Assembly (NCBI GenBank): GCA_001828855.1
Contig: MHZT01000046.1
Span: 97,744-161,743, forward strand
Origin: Rhodobacterales bacterium RIFCSPHIGHO2_02_FULL_62_130
GTDB lineage: Bacteria; Pseudomonadota; Alphaproteobacteria; Rhodobacterales; Rhodobacteraceae
DNA: 64,000 nucleotides
Reading direction: 5' to 3'
A program made the translations under genes and the position numbers. The notes beneath the pieces are model-generated. The model saw only the letters and a list, made by a program, of their open reading frames with translations. It was not told the DNA's origin and did no database searches. This document shows positions 48,138 to 57,009 of this stretch, piece after piece; the first letter of the stretch is position 1; the number at the start of each line of letters is the position of its first letter.

Positions 48138-48512
48138 ATGAAACCCGTCAGGGTCGATCAGAACGATCTTACCGAGGAAACGTGGCAAGACCCGGCGCGG
48201 GGAACCCTGCGCTGGAAAACTCTGCTGTCTGCCGGTGTGACGGATACCGAAAGCCTCGTCTGCGGCATTGCCCTGATGGAGCCGGGCCAGACCTTTGCGC
48301 TGCACTCCCACCCCCACCCCGAGGTCTACTTCGGGCTTGAGGGTGCGGTTGATGTGATGATCGACGGCACCCCGCACCGCATGTCCCCCGGCGTGGCCCT
48401 GTTCATTCCCGGCAATGCCGTGCATGGGGTGATCCATGCCGACCAAACCGTGCGCTGGTTCTACAGCTTTGCCGCCGATGCCTTCGCCGATATTGCCTAC
48501 ACATTCGCCTGA
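48138..48512 (+). CDS. Cupin-domain protein
   Basis: 124 residues, a single cupin barrel. Metal-ligand histidines are in ALHSHPHPEVYFGLEGAVDV (motif 1) and FIPGNAVHGVIH (motif 2). Cupins of this size may be enzymes or binding proteins; DMSP lyases are one cupin class in marine relatives, but I cannot assign that here. It is followed after 13 bp by a corrinoid-activator-like gene. Confidence 0.8.
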   Translation: MKPVRVDQNDLTEETWQDPARGTLRWKTLLSAGVTDTESLVCGIALMEPGQTFALHSHPHPEVYFGLEGAVDVMIDGTPHRMSPGVALFIPGNAVHGVIHADQTVRWFYSFAADAFADIAYTFA

Positions 48513-48525
48513 CCCCGAGGACGCC

Positions 48526-50589
48526 ATGACCAAAGCCGCCCAGACCGTTGCCCAAGTTTCCGCCGACGACGCCCTTGTGATCTTCACCCCCTCGGGCAAG
48601 CGGGGGCGGTTCCCCTTGGGAACGCCGGTTCTGACGGCGGCGCGGCAGCTTGGGGTCGATCTCGATTCCGTCTGCGGCGGGCGCGGGATTTGTTCGAAAT
48701 GCCAGATCACGCCGGGCTATGGCGAGTTTCCCAAGCATGGCGTGCATGTCTATGAAGATGCACTGACCGAATGGAACGCGGTGGAAGACCGCTATAAATC
48801 CAAGCGCGGCATGATCGACGGGCGGCGTCTGGGCTGTCAGGCGCAGGTGATGGGCGATGTGGTCATCGACGTGCCGCCTGAATCGCAGGTCCACAAGCAG
48901 GTTATCCGCAAATCCGCGACGCAACGCGACATCGTGATGGACCCTGCCACCCGCGCGCTTTACGTCGAGGTGGCCGAACCCGACATGCACGAACCCACCG
49001 GCGATTTTGAACGGCTGGCGACGGCCCTGCGCGATCAGTGGCAGGTTGAGGGTGTCGAGGCCGATCTTGCGATCATGCGCCGCCTGCAACCTGTGCTGCG
49101 CAAGGGCGAATGGAAGGTCACCGTCGTTCTGAACAAGGGCAACCACGATGCCCACCCCCGCATCGTCGATATCTTCCCGGGTTTCCATGACGGCGCGATC
49201 CACGGGCTTGCCATCGACCTTGGTTCGACCACCATCGCGGCGCATCTGTGCGATCTGCGTGACGGCTCGGTTTTGGCCTCGTCAGGCGTGATGAACCCGC
49301 AGATCCGCTTCGGCGAAGACCTGATGAGCCGCGTCTCCTACGCCATGATGAACCCCGGCGGCGATGTGGAAATGACCCGCGCCGTGCGCGAGGCGATCAA
49401 TGCGCTGGCGGTTTCCATTGCCGCCGAGGCGAAAATCGCCGTGACCTCGATCTACGAGGTGGTTTTCGTCTGTAACCCCGTGATGCACCATCTTCTGCTG
49501 GGCATCGATCCGGTGGAACTGGGGCAAGCGCCCTTTGCGCTGGCAACCTCGGGCAGCCTGTCGCTGGACGCACGAGAGTTGGACCTGACCGCGATCAACC
49601 GCGCCGCACGGGTTTATGTGTTGCCTTGCATCGCGGGCCATGTGGGTGCCGATTGCGCCGCTGTGGCGCTGTCGGAAGAACCCAACAAATCCAAAGACAT
49701 GGTGCTGATCGTCGATGTCGGCACCAATGCCGAAATCCTGCTTGGCAATGAAACCCGCGTGCTGGCCTGCTCCAGCCCCACCGGCCCCGCGTTTGAAGGC
49801 GCGCAAATCTCCAGTGGTCAGCGCGCTGCGCCGGGTGCGATTGAACGGGTCGAGATTGATCCGGCCACCAAAGAACCGCGCTTCAAGGTGATCGGCTGCG
49901 ATCTGTGGTCCAGCGATGCGGGCTTTGCCGAGGCCACCGCGAGTTCTGGCATCACCGGCATCTGCGGGTCCGGCATCATCGAGGCTGTGGCGGAAATGCG
50001 GATGGCGGGTCTGGTGGATCAGGGCGGCTTGATCGGCGGCCCCGATCAGACCGGCACAGCGCGCTGTATCGCAGATGGGCGCACCCATTCCTACATGCTG
50101 CATGATGGCAGCGCCGATCACGGCCCCGTCATCACCGTGACCCAAGGCGATATTCGCGCCATTCAGCTTGCCAAGGCCGCGCTTTATGCGGGGGCCAAGC
50201 TGCTGATGGATGAAATGGGCGTGGAAACCGTGGATCGCGTGACGCTGGCAGGTGCCTTTGGTGCACATATCAGCCCGAAACACGCGATGGTTCTGGGCAT
50301 GATCCCGGATGTGAAACTGGACCGCGTGATCTCTGCCGGTAACGCCGCTGGCACAGGCGCGCGGATTGCGCTGTGCAATGTCGCGGCGCGCGACACCATC
50401 GAAGCCACTGTGCATCAGATCCACAAGGTCGAAACCGCCATCGAGCCGCGCTTTCAGGAACATTTCGTCAATGCCAGCGCGATCCCGAATGCGGTCGATA
50501 CCTTCCCGGAACTGTCGCAGATCGTCACTCTGCCCGATGTCAGTTTCAACACCTCGGGGTCGGGCGGCGGGCGGCGGCGGCGTGGGTAA
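48526..50589 (+). CDS. ASKHA-domain ferredoxin protein, corrinoid-reductive-activator-like
   Basis: 687 residues. An N-terminal 2Fe-2S ferredoxin domain has Cys50, Cys56, Cys59 and Cys104 (VCGGRGICSKC, RRLGCQ). The rest is an ASKHA ATPase with phosphate motifs AIDLGSTTIAAHL and IVDVGTNAEILLG. Proteins with this layout (RamA and relatives) reduce inactive cob(II)alamin on methyltransferase corrinoid proteins. No corrinoid protein or methyltransferase is in the window, so the partner must be elsewhere. Start 48526 (MTKAAQTVAQ) is 13 bp after the cupin stop. Confidence 0.85.
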   Translation: MTKAAQTVAQVSADDALVIFTPSGKRGRFPLGTPVLTAARQLGVDLDSVCGGRGICSKCQITPGYGEFPKHGVHVYEDALTEWNAVEDRYKSKRGMIDGRRLGCQAQVMGDVVIDVPPESQVHKQVIRKSATQRDIVMDPATRALYVEVAEPDMHEPTGDFERLATALRDQWQVEGVEADLAIMRRLQPVLRKGEWKVTVVLNKGNHDAHPRIVDIFPGFHDGAIHGLAIDLGSTTIAAHLCDLRDGSVLASSGVMNPQIRFGEDLMSRVSYAMMNPGGDVEMTRAVREAINALAVSIAAEAKIAVTSIYEVVFVCNPVMHHLLLGIDPVELGQAPFALATSGSLSLDARELDLTAINRAARVYVLPCIAGHVGADCAAVALSEEPNKSKDMVLIVDVGTNAEILLGNETRVLACSSPTGPAFEGAQISSGQRAAPGAIERVEIDPATKEPRFKVIGCDLWSSDAGFAEATASSGITGICGSGIIEAVAEMRMAGLVDQGGLIGGPDQTGTARCIADGRTHSYMLHDGSADHGPVITVTQGDIRAIQLAKAALYAGAKLLMDEMGVETVDRVTLAGAFGAHISPKHAMVLGMIPDVKLDRVISAGNAAGTGARIALCNVAARDTIEATVHQIHKVETAIEPRFQEHFVNASAIPNAVDTFPELSQIVTLPDVSFNTSGSGGGRRRRG

Positions 50590-50667
50590 GGGCTTCTGCC
50601 CAAGGTTTTCGGCGGGTGCCACAGCAATGCCACTTGACGCATCGTGACAGTCGGATATCTCGAACCC

Positions 50668-51210
50668 ATGACCGACGATCCCATCGCCGACCTGTTGAAC
50701 CGGACCGCCGCGCAAGACCGCGCGGCATTCCGCAGTCTTTATACTGCGGCCTCTGCGAAACTTATGGGCGTTCTGCTGCGTATCTTGCAAAACCGATCCG
50801 AAGCGGAGGATGCGTTGCAAGAGGTTTTCACACGGGTATGGCTGCGGGCGGGGCGCTATGATGCCAGCAAAGGCCGTGGCATGACCTGGCTGATCGCCAT
50901 TGCCCGCAATCTGGCGATTGACCGCATCCGCGCCCGTGGCGAAGCAACCAGCGATGACGAAGATGCGATGCACGCGGTCGCCGACACCACCCCCCGCGCC
51001 GAAACCCGCCTGATTGCGGCCGGTGAGGCGCGGCGCATCAACGAATGTTTCGACACTCTGGAACCCGATCGCGCCGAGGCGCTGCGCGGGGCCTATCTGG
51101 CCGGACTCTCCTATATTGATCTGGCCGCGCGCCATGCCGTGCCGATCAATACCATGCGGACATGGCTGCGTCGCAGTCTGCTGCGCTTGAAGGAGTGTAT
51201 GGAGGCATGA
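50668..51210 (+). CDS. ECF RNA polymerase sigma factor (SigK-like)
   Basis: 180 residues with sigma region 2 (RSEAEDALQEVFTRVWLRAG and GMTWLIAIARNLAIDRIRAR) and region 4 (GLSYIDLAARHAVPINTMRT). ATG 50668; a GTG at 50644 is also open. It overlaps the anti-sigma start by 4 nt (ATGA), a standard sigma/anti-sigma arrangement. It probably recognises the TGAAAC-N17-CGTA promoter before the fasciclin gene. Confidence 0.9.
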   Translation: MTDDPIADLLNRTAAQDRAAFRSLYTAASAKLMGVLLRILQNRSEAEDALQEVFTRVWLRAGRYDASKGRGMTWLIAIARNLAIDRIRARGEATSDDEDAMHAVADTTPRAETRLIAAGEARRINECFDTLEPDRAEALRGAYLAGLSYIDLAARHAVPINTMRTWLRRSLLRLKECMEA

Positions 51211-51857
51211 CCGACGCAGCTTTCACTCCGTCCGAAGAAGATCTGGTTCTGGCCGGTGAATATGTCACGGGGCTTTTGTCTCTTGCCGAGCGCGCTGCCG
51301 TCGAGGCGCGTCTGCGCCGTGATCCGGCTTTTGTCGCTTTGGTGGCAGATTGGGAAAACCGTCTGGCCGATCTGAATGACGGCTATGCCGAGGCCCCGGC
51401 CCCGAACCTCCTGCCCGCCATCGAAGCGCGGCTGTTCCCCGTGGCGGCAAAACCGCGCCGCAACTGGCTGGGCTGGCTGGGTGGTGCAGCGGCGGCGGCA
51501 AGTCTGGCTGTGGCAGTTCTTGTCATGCTGCCACCGGTCACACCGGCTCCGGTTATCGCCACCTTGGCCAGCGCCGATGCGCCCCTGCGCTATGATGCGG
51601 CCTATGCCGATGGCGCGCTGATCGTGACGCGCGTGGCGGGGACACCTGCGCCCGCAGGTCAGGTGCATGAGCTTTGGATCATTGCGCCCGATAGCGCACC
51701 GGTTTCCTTGGGCCTTCTGGCCGAGGCTTCTTTGACCATCACCGCCGCCAAGCCGCCCGCAGGCTGGGTGCTGGCGGTCAGCCTTGAACCGGCTGGCGGT
51801 TCGCCCACCGGCGCGCCAACGGGTCCGGTGCTGTTGACCGGTGAGATCCGGCTCTGA
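51207..51857 (+). CDS. Membrane anti-sigma factor (RskA-like)
   Basis: 216 residues: a cytoplasmic N-terminal part with helices (EDLVLAGEYVTGLLSLAERA), one membrane segment WLGWLGGAAAAASLAVAVLV (about 87-109), and a periplasmic beta-rich C-terminal domain with GQVHELWIIAP typical of RskA. No zinc-binding HxxxCxxC is present. Holds the ECF sigma factor until a signal leads to release, by family analogy. Confidence 0.85.
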   Translation: MTDAAFTPSEEDLVLAGEYVTGLLSLAERAAVEARLRRDPAFVALVADWENRLADLNDGYAEAPAPNLLPAIEARLFPVAAKPRRNWLGWLGGAAAAASLAVAVLVMLPPVTPAPVIATLASADAPLRYDAAYADGALIVTRVAGTPAPAGQVHELWIIAPDSAPVSLGLLAEASLTITAAKPPAGWVLAVSLEPAGGSPTGAPTGPVLLTGEIRL

Positions 51858-51871
51858 TCACGAAAACGCGA

Positions 51872-51912
51872 GGATCGGGAGACGCTGAAACTTTCTCCCG
51901 ATCCCGCCCGTA
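51872..51912 (+). promoter_or_regulatory. ECF-type promoter and hairpin before the fasciclin gene
   Basis: GGATCGGGAGA (51872-51882) pairs perfectly with TCTCCCGATCC (51894-51904), an 11-bp stem. Overlapping it are TGAAAC (51886-51891) and CGTA (51909-51912) with 17 bp between, the classic ECF -35/-10 form. The hairpin could end the sigma/anti-sigma transcript while the promoter starts the next gene. Confidence 0.6.
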
Positions 51913-51961
51913 GCTCCTACCGAAGACGGGAATGGCCCGTCTGACCATCAGGAGCTTCGCT

Positions 51962-52507
51962 ATGAAATCTTTCCGTCTTGCCACCGCCCTTTTCGCTCTG
52001 ACCGCCTCTGTTGCATTCGCTGAAAACCCGATGGTGGGTGGTGCGGCGATGTATGACACCAAGAACATCGTGGAAAACGCGGTGAATTCGGCTGATCACA
52101 CCACGCTGGTTGCGGCGGTGCAGGCTGCCGGTCTGGTCGAAACGCTGCAGGGCGCTGGCCCGTTCACCGTTTTCGCTCCGACCAATGATGCCTTTGCCAA
52201 GCTGCCCGCAGGCACCGTGGAAAATCTGGTCAAGCCGGAAAACAAAGACACGCTGGTGAAAATCCTGACCTGCCACGTTGTCGGCAAAGCCGTTCTGGCC
52301 GAAGCCCTGCAGGGCATGATCAAGGACGATGGCGGCAAGCACCCGGTCCCGACCCTTGGCGGCTGCACCCTGCAGGCGACCTATGAAGGCGACATGATGA
52401 AGCTGACGGACGAGCAGGGCAACGTCGCCTCGATCACCATCGCCGACGTGATCCAGTCGAACGGCGTCATCCATGTCATCGACACCGTGATGCTGCCCGC
52501 GATGTAA
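51962..52507 (+). CDS. Secreted fasciclin-domain protein
   Basis: 181 residues with a signal peptide (MKSFRLATALFALTASVAFA) and one FAS1 domain: FTVFAPTNDAFAKLPAGTVE and IHVIDTVMLP. FAS1 proteins are extracytoplasmic adhesion or signalling proteins. It lies after an ECF sigma/anti-sigma pair, an arrangement seen in many bacteria, so it is probably a target of that sigma. Ribosome site CAGGAG before the ATG. Confidence 0.9.
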   Translation: MKSFRLATALFALTASVAFAENPMVGGAAMYDTKNIVENAVNSADHTTLVAAVQAAGLVETLQGAGPFTVFAPTNDAFAKLPAGTVENLVKPENKDTLVKILTCHVVGKAVLAEALQGMIKDDGGKHPVPTLGGCTLQATYEGDMMKLTDEQGNVASITIADVIQSNGVIHVIDTVMLPAM

Positions 52508-52591
52508 TCTGGCCCGAGTTTGGCGCAGGATGGTCACTCCTGCGGCAGGTCACGGGGGCGTTCCTTGTCCCCACAAACGGCCCCCCGTGAA

Positions 52592-52624
52592 AAAGGGTCT
52601 TCGGCATCACGCCGGAGACCCTTT
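52592..52624 (+). terminator. Terminator after the fasciclin gene
   Basis: 14-bp stem with one wobble: AAAGGGTCTTCGGC (52592-52605) and GCCGGAGACCCTTT (52611-52624), followed by GCATTTATATTT. Located about 85 bp after the gene. Confidence 0.75.
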
Positions 52625-52689
52625 GCATTTATATTTGTGTCGGTTCGCAACTTGCCATCGAAGGGCCGAGCGTTTAAATGAAATGGCAT

Positions 52690-52763
52690 GCGGGTGTAGC
52701 TCAATGGCAGAGCAGCAGCTTCCCAAGCTGAATACGGGGGTTCGATTCCCCTCACCCGCTCCA
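52690..52763 (+). tRNA. tRNA-Gly(CCC)
   Basis: Acceptor GCGGGTG/CACCCGC, D arm GCTC-AATGGCA-GAGC, anticodon loop TTCCCAA giving CCC, T arm GGGG-TTCGATT-CCCC, discriminator T, and encoded CCA. The gene is complete. A tRNA-like remnant lies 418 bp downstream. Confidence 0.95.
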
Positions 52764-52785
52764 TATCTTTTATCGGTGACCTTGG

Positions 52786-53109
52786 ATGACGCTTCGAGAC
52801 CTTGGTTCGAACATTCAAGGATGGTTTGACAGGACAGCGGCAACCGTCAGCAACGAGCATATCCTCGACTGGCCTATCGGCGTAACAATCATAGTCGTCT
52901 TGGGTTGCATCATCGGCTTCACGGTGTTCTCGACCGCAGTTGGTGGTTTCTTCGGGTGGCTGACGGGCTTGGTTTTCAAGAATCCGGAGGAACTGGGGAA
53001 AGAAATCCGGCGTCAGCACGGCATCCCGTCCGATCCCAGTTTGAGGCGTCATTGGGCAAATAGGACAGGCCCATATGCTCCTGACGCAGACAGCAAGACT
53101 GAGCAATAA
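52786..53109 (+). CDS. Small membrane protein of unknown function, low GC
   Basis: 107 residues, starting 23 bp after tRNA-Gly. One hydrophobic segment (WPIGVTIIVVLGCIIGFTVF, residues about 29-60 with the adjoining part) and a polar C-terminal tail ending DADSKTEQ. Codon use has more A/T than the neighbours, and the gene lies between an intact tRNA and a tRNA remnant, which suggests acquired DNA. No recognisable family. Confidence 0.6.
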   Translation: MTLRDLGSNIQGWFDRTAATVSNEHILDWPIGVTIIVVLGCIIGFTVFSTAVGGFFGWLTGLVFKNPEELGKEIRRQHGIPSDPSLRRHWANRTGPYAPDADSKTEQ

Positions 53110-53180
53110 CTGGAAAACCACTGTAAACTGACAATCTCAATGACTTTCGTCTTTTTTACCACGGGTACGGATCGTCGTTG

Positions 53181-53230
53181 AGAGTTTTCCAAACTGATTG
53201 TCGTGGGTTCGATCCCCATCGCCCGCTCCA
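53181..53230 (+). pseudogene. tRNA-Gly-like 3' remnant
   Basis: The 50 bases have an anticodon-arm-like part (loop TTTCCAA, reading UCC), a T arm GTGGG-TTCGATC-CCCAT, acceptor strand CGCCCGC, discriminator T and CCA. The 5' half is missing: no GCGGGCG partner or D arm exists upstream. It resembles a tRNA-Gly(UCC) 3' end and is probably the scar of an integration or duplication. Confidence 0.65.
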
Positions 53231-53304
53231 GTCCTGTGGTCAGCCCCTTTCCCTTTTGCACCCGCTGCGCTAGCAATCGGCATCTGTGTGGAAAGGGACA
53301 TCCC

Positions 53305-53655
53305 ATGAGCGACATCAAACGTATCGGCGCAGGCGCCCGCATGAGCGAAGCCGTGGCTTACAACGGCATCGTCTGGCTTGCGGGTCAGGTCGGCAACCCC
53401 GGCGATTCGGTGGAAGAGCAGACCAAGACCTGCCTTGCCGAAGTGGACCGGATTCTGGCCGAGGCCGGCACCGACAAAACCCGTATCCTGTCGGCGCAAA
53501 TCTGGTTGGCCGATATCTCGACCTTTGGCGAGATGAACAAGGTTTGGGACAGCTGGGTTCCGGCAGGCAATACCCCTGCACGCGCCACCGGCGAGGCCAA
53601 GCTGGCCACCCCGGATTATCTGGTTGAAGTCATCGTCACGGCAGCTCTGCGCTGA
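53305..53655 (+). CDS. RidA-family protein
   Basis: 116 residues. The Rid fold with GIVWLAGQVGNPGDSVEEQT and a C-terminal PDYLVEVIVTAAL is present. RidA proteins deaminate reactive enamine/imine intermediates; this one belongs to a wider subgroup, and an arginine for substrate binding (TPARATGEAK) is near the expected place. ATG 53305 was chosen; the open frame extends upstream through the tRNA remnant. Confidence 0.86.
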   Translation: MSDIKRIGAGARMSEAVAYNGIVWLAGQVGNPGDSVEEQTKTCLAEVDRILAEAGTDKTRILSAQIWLADISTFGEMNKVWDSWVPAGNTPARATGEAKLATPDYLVEVIVTAALR

Positions 53656-53735
53656 CATCCTCGGGGGCGGCGCATGACGGTGCCGCCCCCTTGAAATCAT
53701 TTGCCAAAACCGACCGGCCCGCCTAGGCTTGCGCT

Positions 53736-54158
53736 ATGTTCCGCAACACAGGAGGTATGCCCGTGTCTGGATCTTCAAGCCTCAATTTGAAAAATCTTGT
53801 CCTTGTGGGCGTTATTGTCATGTCCGGCGCCCATTCGGCCAAGGCTATTACCGTTTCACGCTGCAATGCCTTGGTCGAAGGTGTCTATCAGCCGGTGCTG
53901 GTGGTGCAGCCGACCAAGGGCGAAAAGACCGTCTATCACATCGGTGACGAAGGCTTGACCCGCCAGATCATCTTCAACGAAGCCGCAGCCTTGGCTTGGG
54001 TCAAGCAGCGGTTTGGCGAAAACGCAGGCGCGGTCGATATTTGCGGCATGCCGGACATTCCGGGTGACTCGGATCGCCCTTATAGCGGCGATGACTCGTC
54101 CGACAGTGTCGAGGACAGCGCGGATGATGGCGGCAGCGATGACGGTGGCCCGGAATGA
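53736..54158 (+). CDS. Exported hypothetical protein with acidic tail
   Basis: About 140 residues; start uncertain (ATG 53736 or 53757). A hydrophobic segment (NLVLVGVIVMSGAHSAKA) looks like a signal peptide, then a small globular part with two cysteines (SRCNAL, DICGMP) and a very acidic Asp/Ser/Gly-rich C-terminus (GDDSSDSVEDSADDGG). No known family. Confidence 0.65.
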   Translation: MFRNTGGMPVSGSSSLNLKNLVLVGVIVMSGAHSAKAITVSRCNALVEGVYQPVLVVQPTKGEKTVYHIGDEGLTRQIIFNEAAALAWVKQRFGENAGAVDICGMPDIPGDSDRPYSGDDSSDSVEDSADDGGSDDGGPE

Positions 54159-54198
54159 TGCCACGGCTTCCGCGCGCTATCGGGCGTAGTTCCGGGCT

Positions 54199-55416
54199 TT
54201 GACCGTCAGGGCTTTGCCCAAGCTGTTGCTGGCCAATGATGCCGGTGGCGGTCGGGGCCATATGACCCGATTGGCAGGGCTGGGGCGCTTGCTGGCGGAC
54301 CGGTTCCAGATTGATGCTGTGGTGCCACAACGGGACGGCAGCCCCGAACTGGAGGCAATCGGGGCAACGGTGTTTCGCGGCCCCTTGCTCCGTTTCGGCG
54401 CGGGGCGGGACAAGCCCGCGCCCTGCCCCAGCTTTGGTGCCTATCTGGCGCAAATCGGCTTCGACAGCCCCGACCGTCTGCGCGAAGTGCTGGACTGGTG
54501 GCGCAAGGTGCTGGTCAGCCGTGATGTTTCGGTGCTGATTGCCGATTACGCGCCGATGGCTTTGCTGGCGGCGCAGGGCTTGCGGGCCGAGGGTTGGGCG
54601 ATGGCGATTTTCACCACCGGACAGGGCTTTGGCCTGCCGCCGTGGCACCTGCCCAGCTTTCCGGTGCTGCATCCCGAAGTGGGCGAGGCCGAGCACAGCG
54701 AGTCCGTGCTGCTTGAAATCGTCAACACCGTGGGGCGCGATTTCGGACTGCCGCCGCTTGCCGCCTTCCCCGAGGTGTTCCGTGCCGATCTGTCGCTTGT
54801 CACGAGCCTGCCGTTTCTGGACCCCTACGCCGGACTGCGCCGCGATCCTCTGGTATCGCCGGTGCAAAAGATTACCCAAGCCATCGGCGGCGGCGGGGAT
54901 GAGGTGTTCCTCTATTTCTCGACCCGCGAATTGCAGAACCCCGAACTTGTTGCGGCCCTTGCCGATCTGCCCCTGCCACGGCGGGCCTTTCTGCCGCAGG
55001 CCAGCCCCGAGGTGGCCACCCGACTGGCCGCAGCGGGCGTCATGCTGGAAAGCACACCGCTTGACCATGACACCATCCGCGCCCGCAGCCGGATGCTGAT
55101 CCATGCCGGACAACATGGCAGCCTGTGCATGGGAATGTTTTCCGGCATGCCGCAGGTGGCGCTGCCCACCGATCTTGAACGCCACGCCCATTCCGGTGGC
55201 GCGCAGGCGGCGGGTGGCTGTTTGAAGCTTGCCCCACGCGGCAAAAGCCGCGACGATTTCATGCAGTCGTTCTTGACTGCCTATGAGGACGAAACCGCCG
55301 CACACCGCGCCACAGAACTTGCCGACAGGCTGCGCGCCGATCTGCCCGCAGATTTCGCAGCCGATCTGCGCGACCGGCTGCGACCGGCCTGTCAGGCCGC
55401 CGATGTGGTCATATAG
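54199..55416 (+). CDS. Glycosyltransferase-like protein (GT-B type)
   Basis: 405 residues with a UDP-glycosyltransferase-like layout: N-terminal [20 protein letters not shown] and a C-terminal donor-side segment [20 protein letters not shown] with [13 protein letters not shown]. The sugar and acceptor are unknown. Start is a TTG at 54199; no better in-frame start with homology was seen. Its end overlaps the convergent pgi by 25 nt. Confidence 0.72.
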   Translation: MTVRALPKLLLANDAGGGRGHMTRLAGLGRLLADRFQIDAVVPQRDGSPELEAIGATVFRGPLLRFGAGRDKPAPCPSFGAYLAQIGFDSPDRLREVLDWWRKVLVSRDVSVLIADYAPMALLAAQGLRAEGWAMAIFTTGQGFGLPPWHLPSFPVLHPEVGEAEHSESVLLEIVNTVGRDFGLPPLAAFPEVFRADLSLVTSLPFLDPYAGLRRDPLVSPVQKITQAIGGGGDEVFLYFSTRELQNPELVAALADLPLPRRAFLPQASPEVATRLAAAGVMLESTPLDHDTIRARSRMLIHAGQHGSLCMGMFSGMPQVALPTDLERHAHSGGAQAAGGCLKLAPRGKSRDDFMQSFLTAYEDETAAHRATELADRLRADLPADFAADLRDRLRPACQAADVVI

Positions 55417-57005
55417 TCCAGCAGCGCGCGGGTAGATCCGTCCTTGGATGCCGCAGATTGCCGCCCTTCCAGCATCGGCTGCAAGGCCAGCGCCAGTTCC
55501 TTGCCCAGTTCCACCCCCCACTGGTCATAAGAGTTCAGGCCCAGAATCACGCCTTCGACAAACACCCGATGTTCATAAAGCGCGATGATCTGGCCCAAGG
55601 TGAAGGGTGTCAGCTTGGGATAGGCCAGCGTTGTGGAGGGGCGATTGCCGGGAAAAACCCGGTGGCGGGCCTGACGATCAAGCTCGTCCCCGGTCAGACC
55701 CTTTTTCGCCATGATGGCGGTGGCCTCGGCCAGCGAACGCCCGCGCATCAGGGCTTCGGACTGGGCAAGGCAATTCGACACCAACAGCAGGTGCTGGTGG
55801 GCAAGATCAGGCTCATGCCCCCGTTTTGCCACCAGAAACTCGCACGGCACAACGCGGGTGCCTTGGTGGATCAACTGGTAAAACGCGTGCTGGCCATTGG
55901 TGCCGGGTTCGCCCCAGACCACAGGACCGGAATGGGTCGGCAGGGCCGATCCATCCATCGCCACCGATTTTCCGTTCGATTCCATCTCAAGCTGTTGCAG
56001 ATAGGCAGGCAGCCGCGACAGCCGTTGGTCATAGGGCAGCACCGCGCGGGTGGTAAAGCCGCAGATCTGGTTATGCCAGATTCCAACCAACGCCAGCAGC
56101 ACCGGAAGGTTTTCCTCGAAGGGTTCGGACAAGAACCGTTCGTCCATATCGCGGCCACCGGCCAGAAAATCCTCGAACCCGTCCGGCCCCACGGCCAGCA
56201 TCAATGCAAGCCCGATCGGTCCCCACATCGAATAGCGCCCGCCGACCCAATCCTCGAAGCCGAAGACCCGCGACGCATCAATGCCGAAAGCCGCCGTCTT
56301 ATCCGCAGCCGTGGACACAGCCGCGAATTGTGCCGCCGGATTGGCAACCTTGGCCGCCATCCATTTCCGCGCGGTTTCGGCGTTGGTCATCGTCTCAATC
56401 GTGGTGAAGGTCTTCGAGGCCACGATCACCAGCGTCGTCGTCGGGTCCAGCCCCTTCACCACATCCGCCACATGCGCGCCATCAACATTGCTGACATAAT
56501 GCACACGCGGCCCGTCGTGATAGGGGGCCAGTGCCAGCGTCGCCATCGCGGGGCCAAGGTCTGACCCGCCGATGCCGATATTGATCACATCCGTAATTGC
56601 CCCGCCCTGCCCGGTAAAGCGCCCCTGCCGCACATCTTCGGCAAAAGCCCCCATCCGCGCCAAGGTGGCATGGATCGCAGGCACCACATCGGCGCCATCA
56701 ACCATCACCTGCACGCCTTCCGGCGCACGCAGCGCGGTGTGCAGCACGGCACGGCCTTCGGTATCGTTGATCTTGGCCCCGCCAAACATCGCGGCGCGCT
56801 TCTCGGCCACGCCCGAAACCTCGGCCAGTTCGATCAGCAACCGCTTGGCGGTGTCATCGATATTGGTCTTGGAGTAATCAAACAACATCGCCGCCGCGCG
56901 GGCGGAAAAGCGGTGCGCGCGATCCGGCTGATCAAACAGCGACAGGATCGGACGATCCTGAATGCCCGCGTGATGGTCCTTCAAAGCCTGCCATTTATGG
57001 CCCAT
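55392..57005 (-). CDS. pgi: Glucose-6-phosphate isomerase
   Basis: Interconverts glucose-6-phosphate and fructose-6-phosphate. 537 residues. Family segments are clear: [42 protein letters not shown], and [20 protein letters not shown] with catalytic residues. The ATG at 57005 ([14 protein letters not shown]) follows pgl by 4 bp. Third gene of the zwf-pgl-pgi operon. Confidence 0.96.
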   Translation of the reverse strand: MGHKWQALKDHHAGIQDRPILSLFDQPDRAHRFSARAAAMLFDYSKTNIDDTAKRLLIELAEVSGVAEKRAAMFGGAKINDTEGRAVLHTALRAPEGVQVMVDGADVVPAIHATLARMGAFAEDVRQGRFTGQGGAITDVINIGIGGSDLGPAMATLALAPYHDGPRVHYVSNVDGAHVADVVKGLDPTTTLVIVASKTFTTIETMTNAETARKWMAAKVANPAAQFAAVSTAADKTAAFGIDASRVFGFEDWVGGRYSMWGPIGLALMLAVGPDGFEDFLAGGRDMDERFLSEPFEENLPVLLALVGIWHNQICGFTTRAVLPYDQRLSRLPAYLQQLEMESNGKSVAMDGSALPTHSGPVVWGEPGTNGQHAFYQLIHQGTRVVPCEFLVAKRGHEPDLAHQHLLLVSNCLAQSEALMRGRSLAEATAIMAKKGLTGDELDRQARHRVFPGNRPSTTLAYPKLTPFTLGQIIALYEHRVFVEGVILGLNSYDQWGVELGKELALALQPMLEGRQSAASKDGSTRALLDYMTTSAA

Positions 57006-57009
57006 GGTC

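Noticed and set aside
49282..51135. Minus-strand open frame of about 617 codons
   Set aside because: Lies across the ASKHA and sigma-factor genes on the other strand; no recognisable domains.
53181..53230. Functional tRNA
   Set aside because: The D arm and 5' acceptor strand are missing and the anticodon stem does not pair well.
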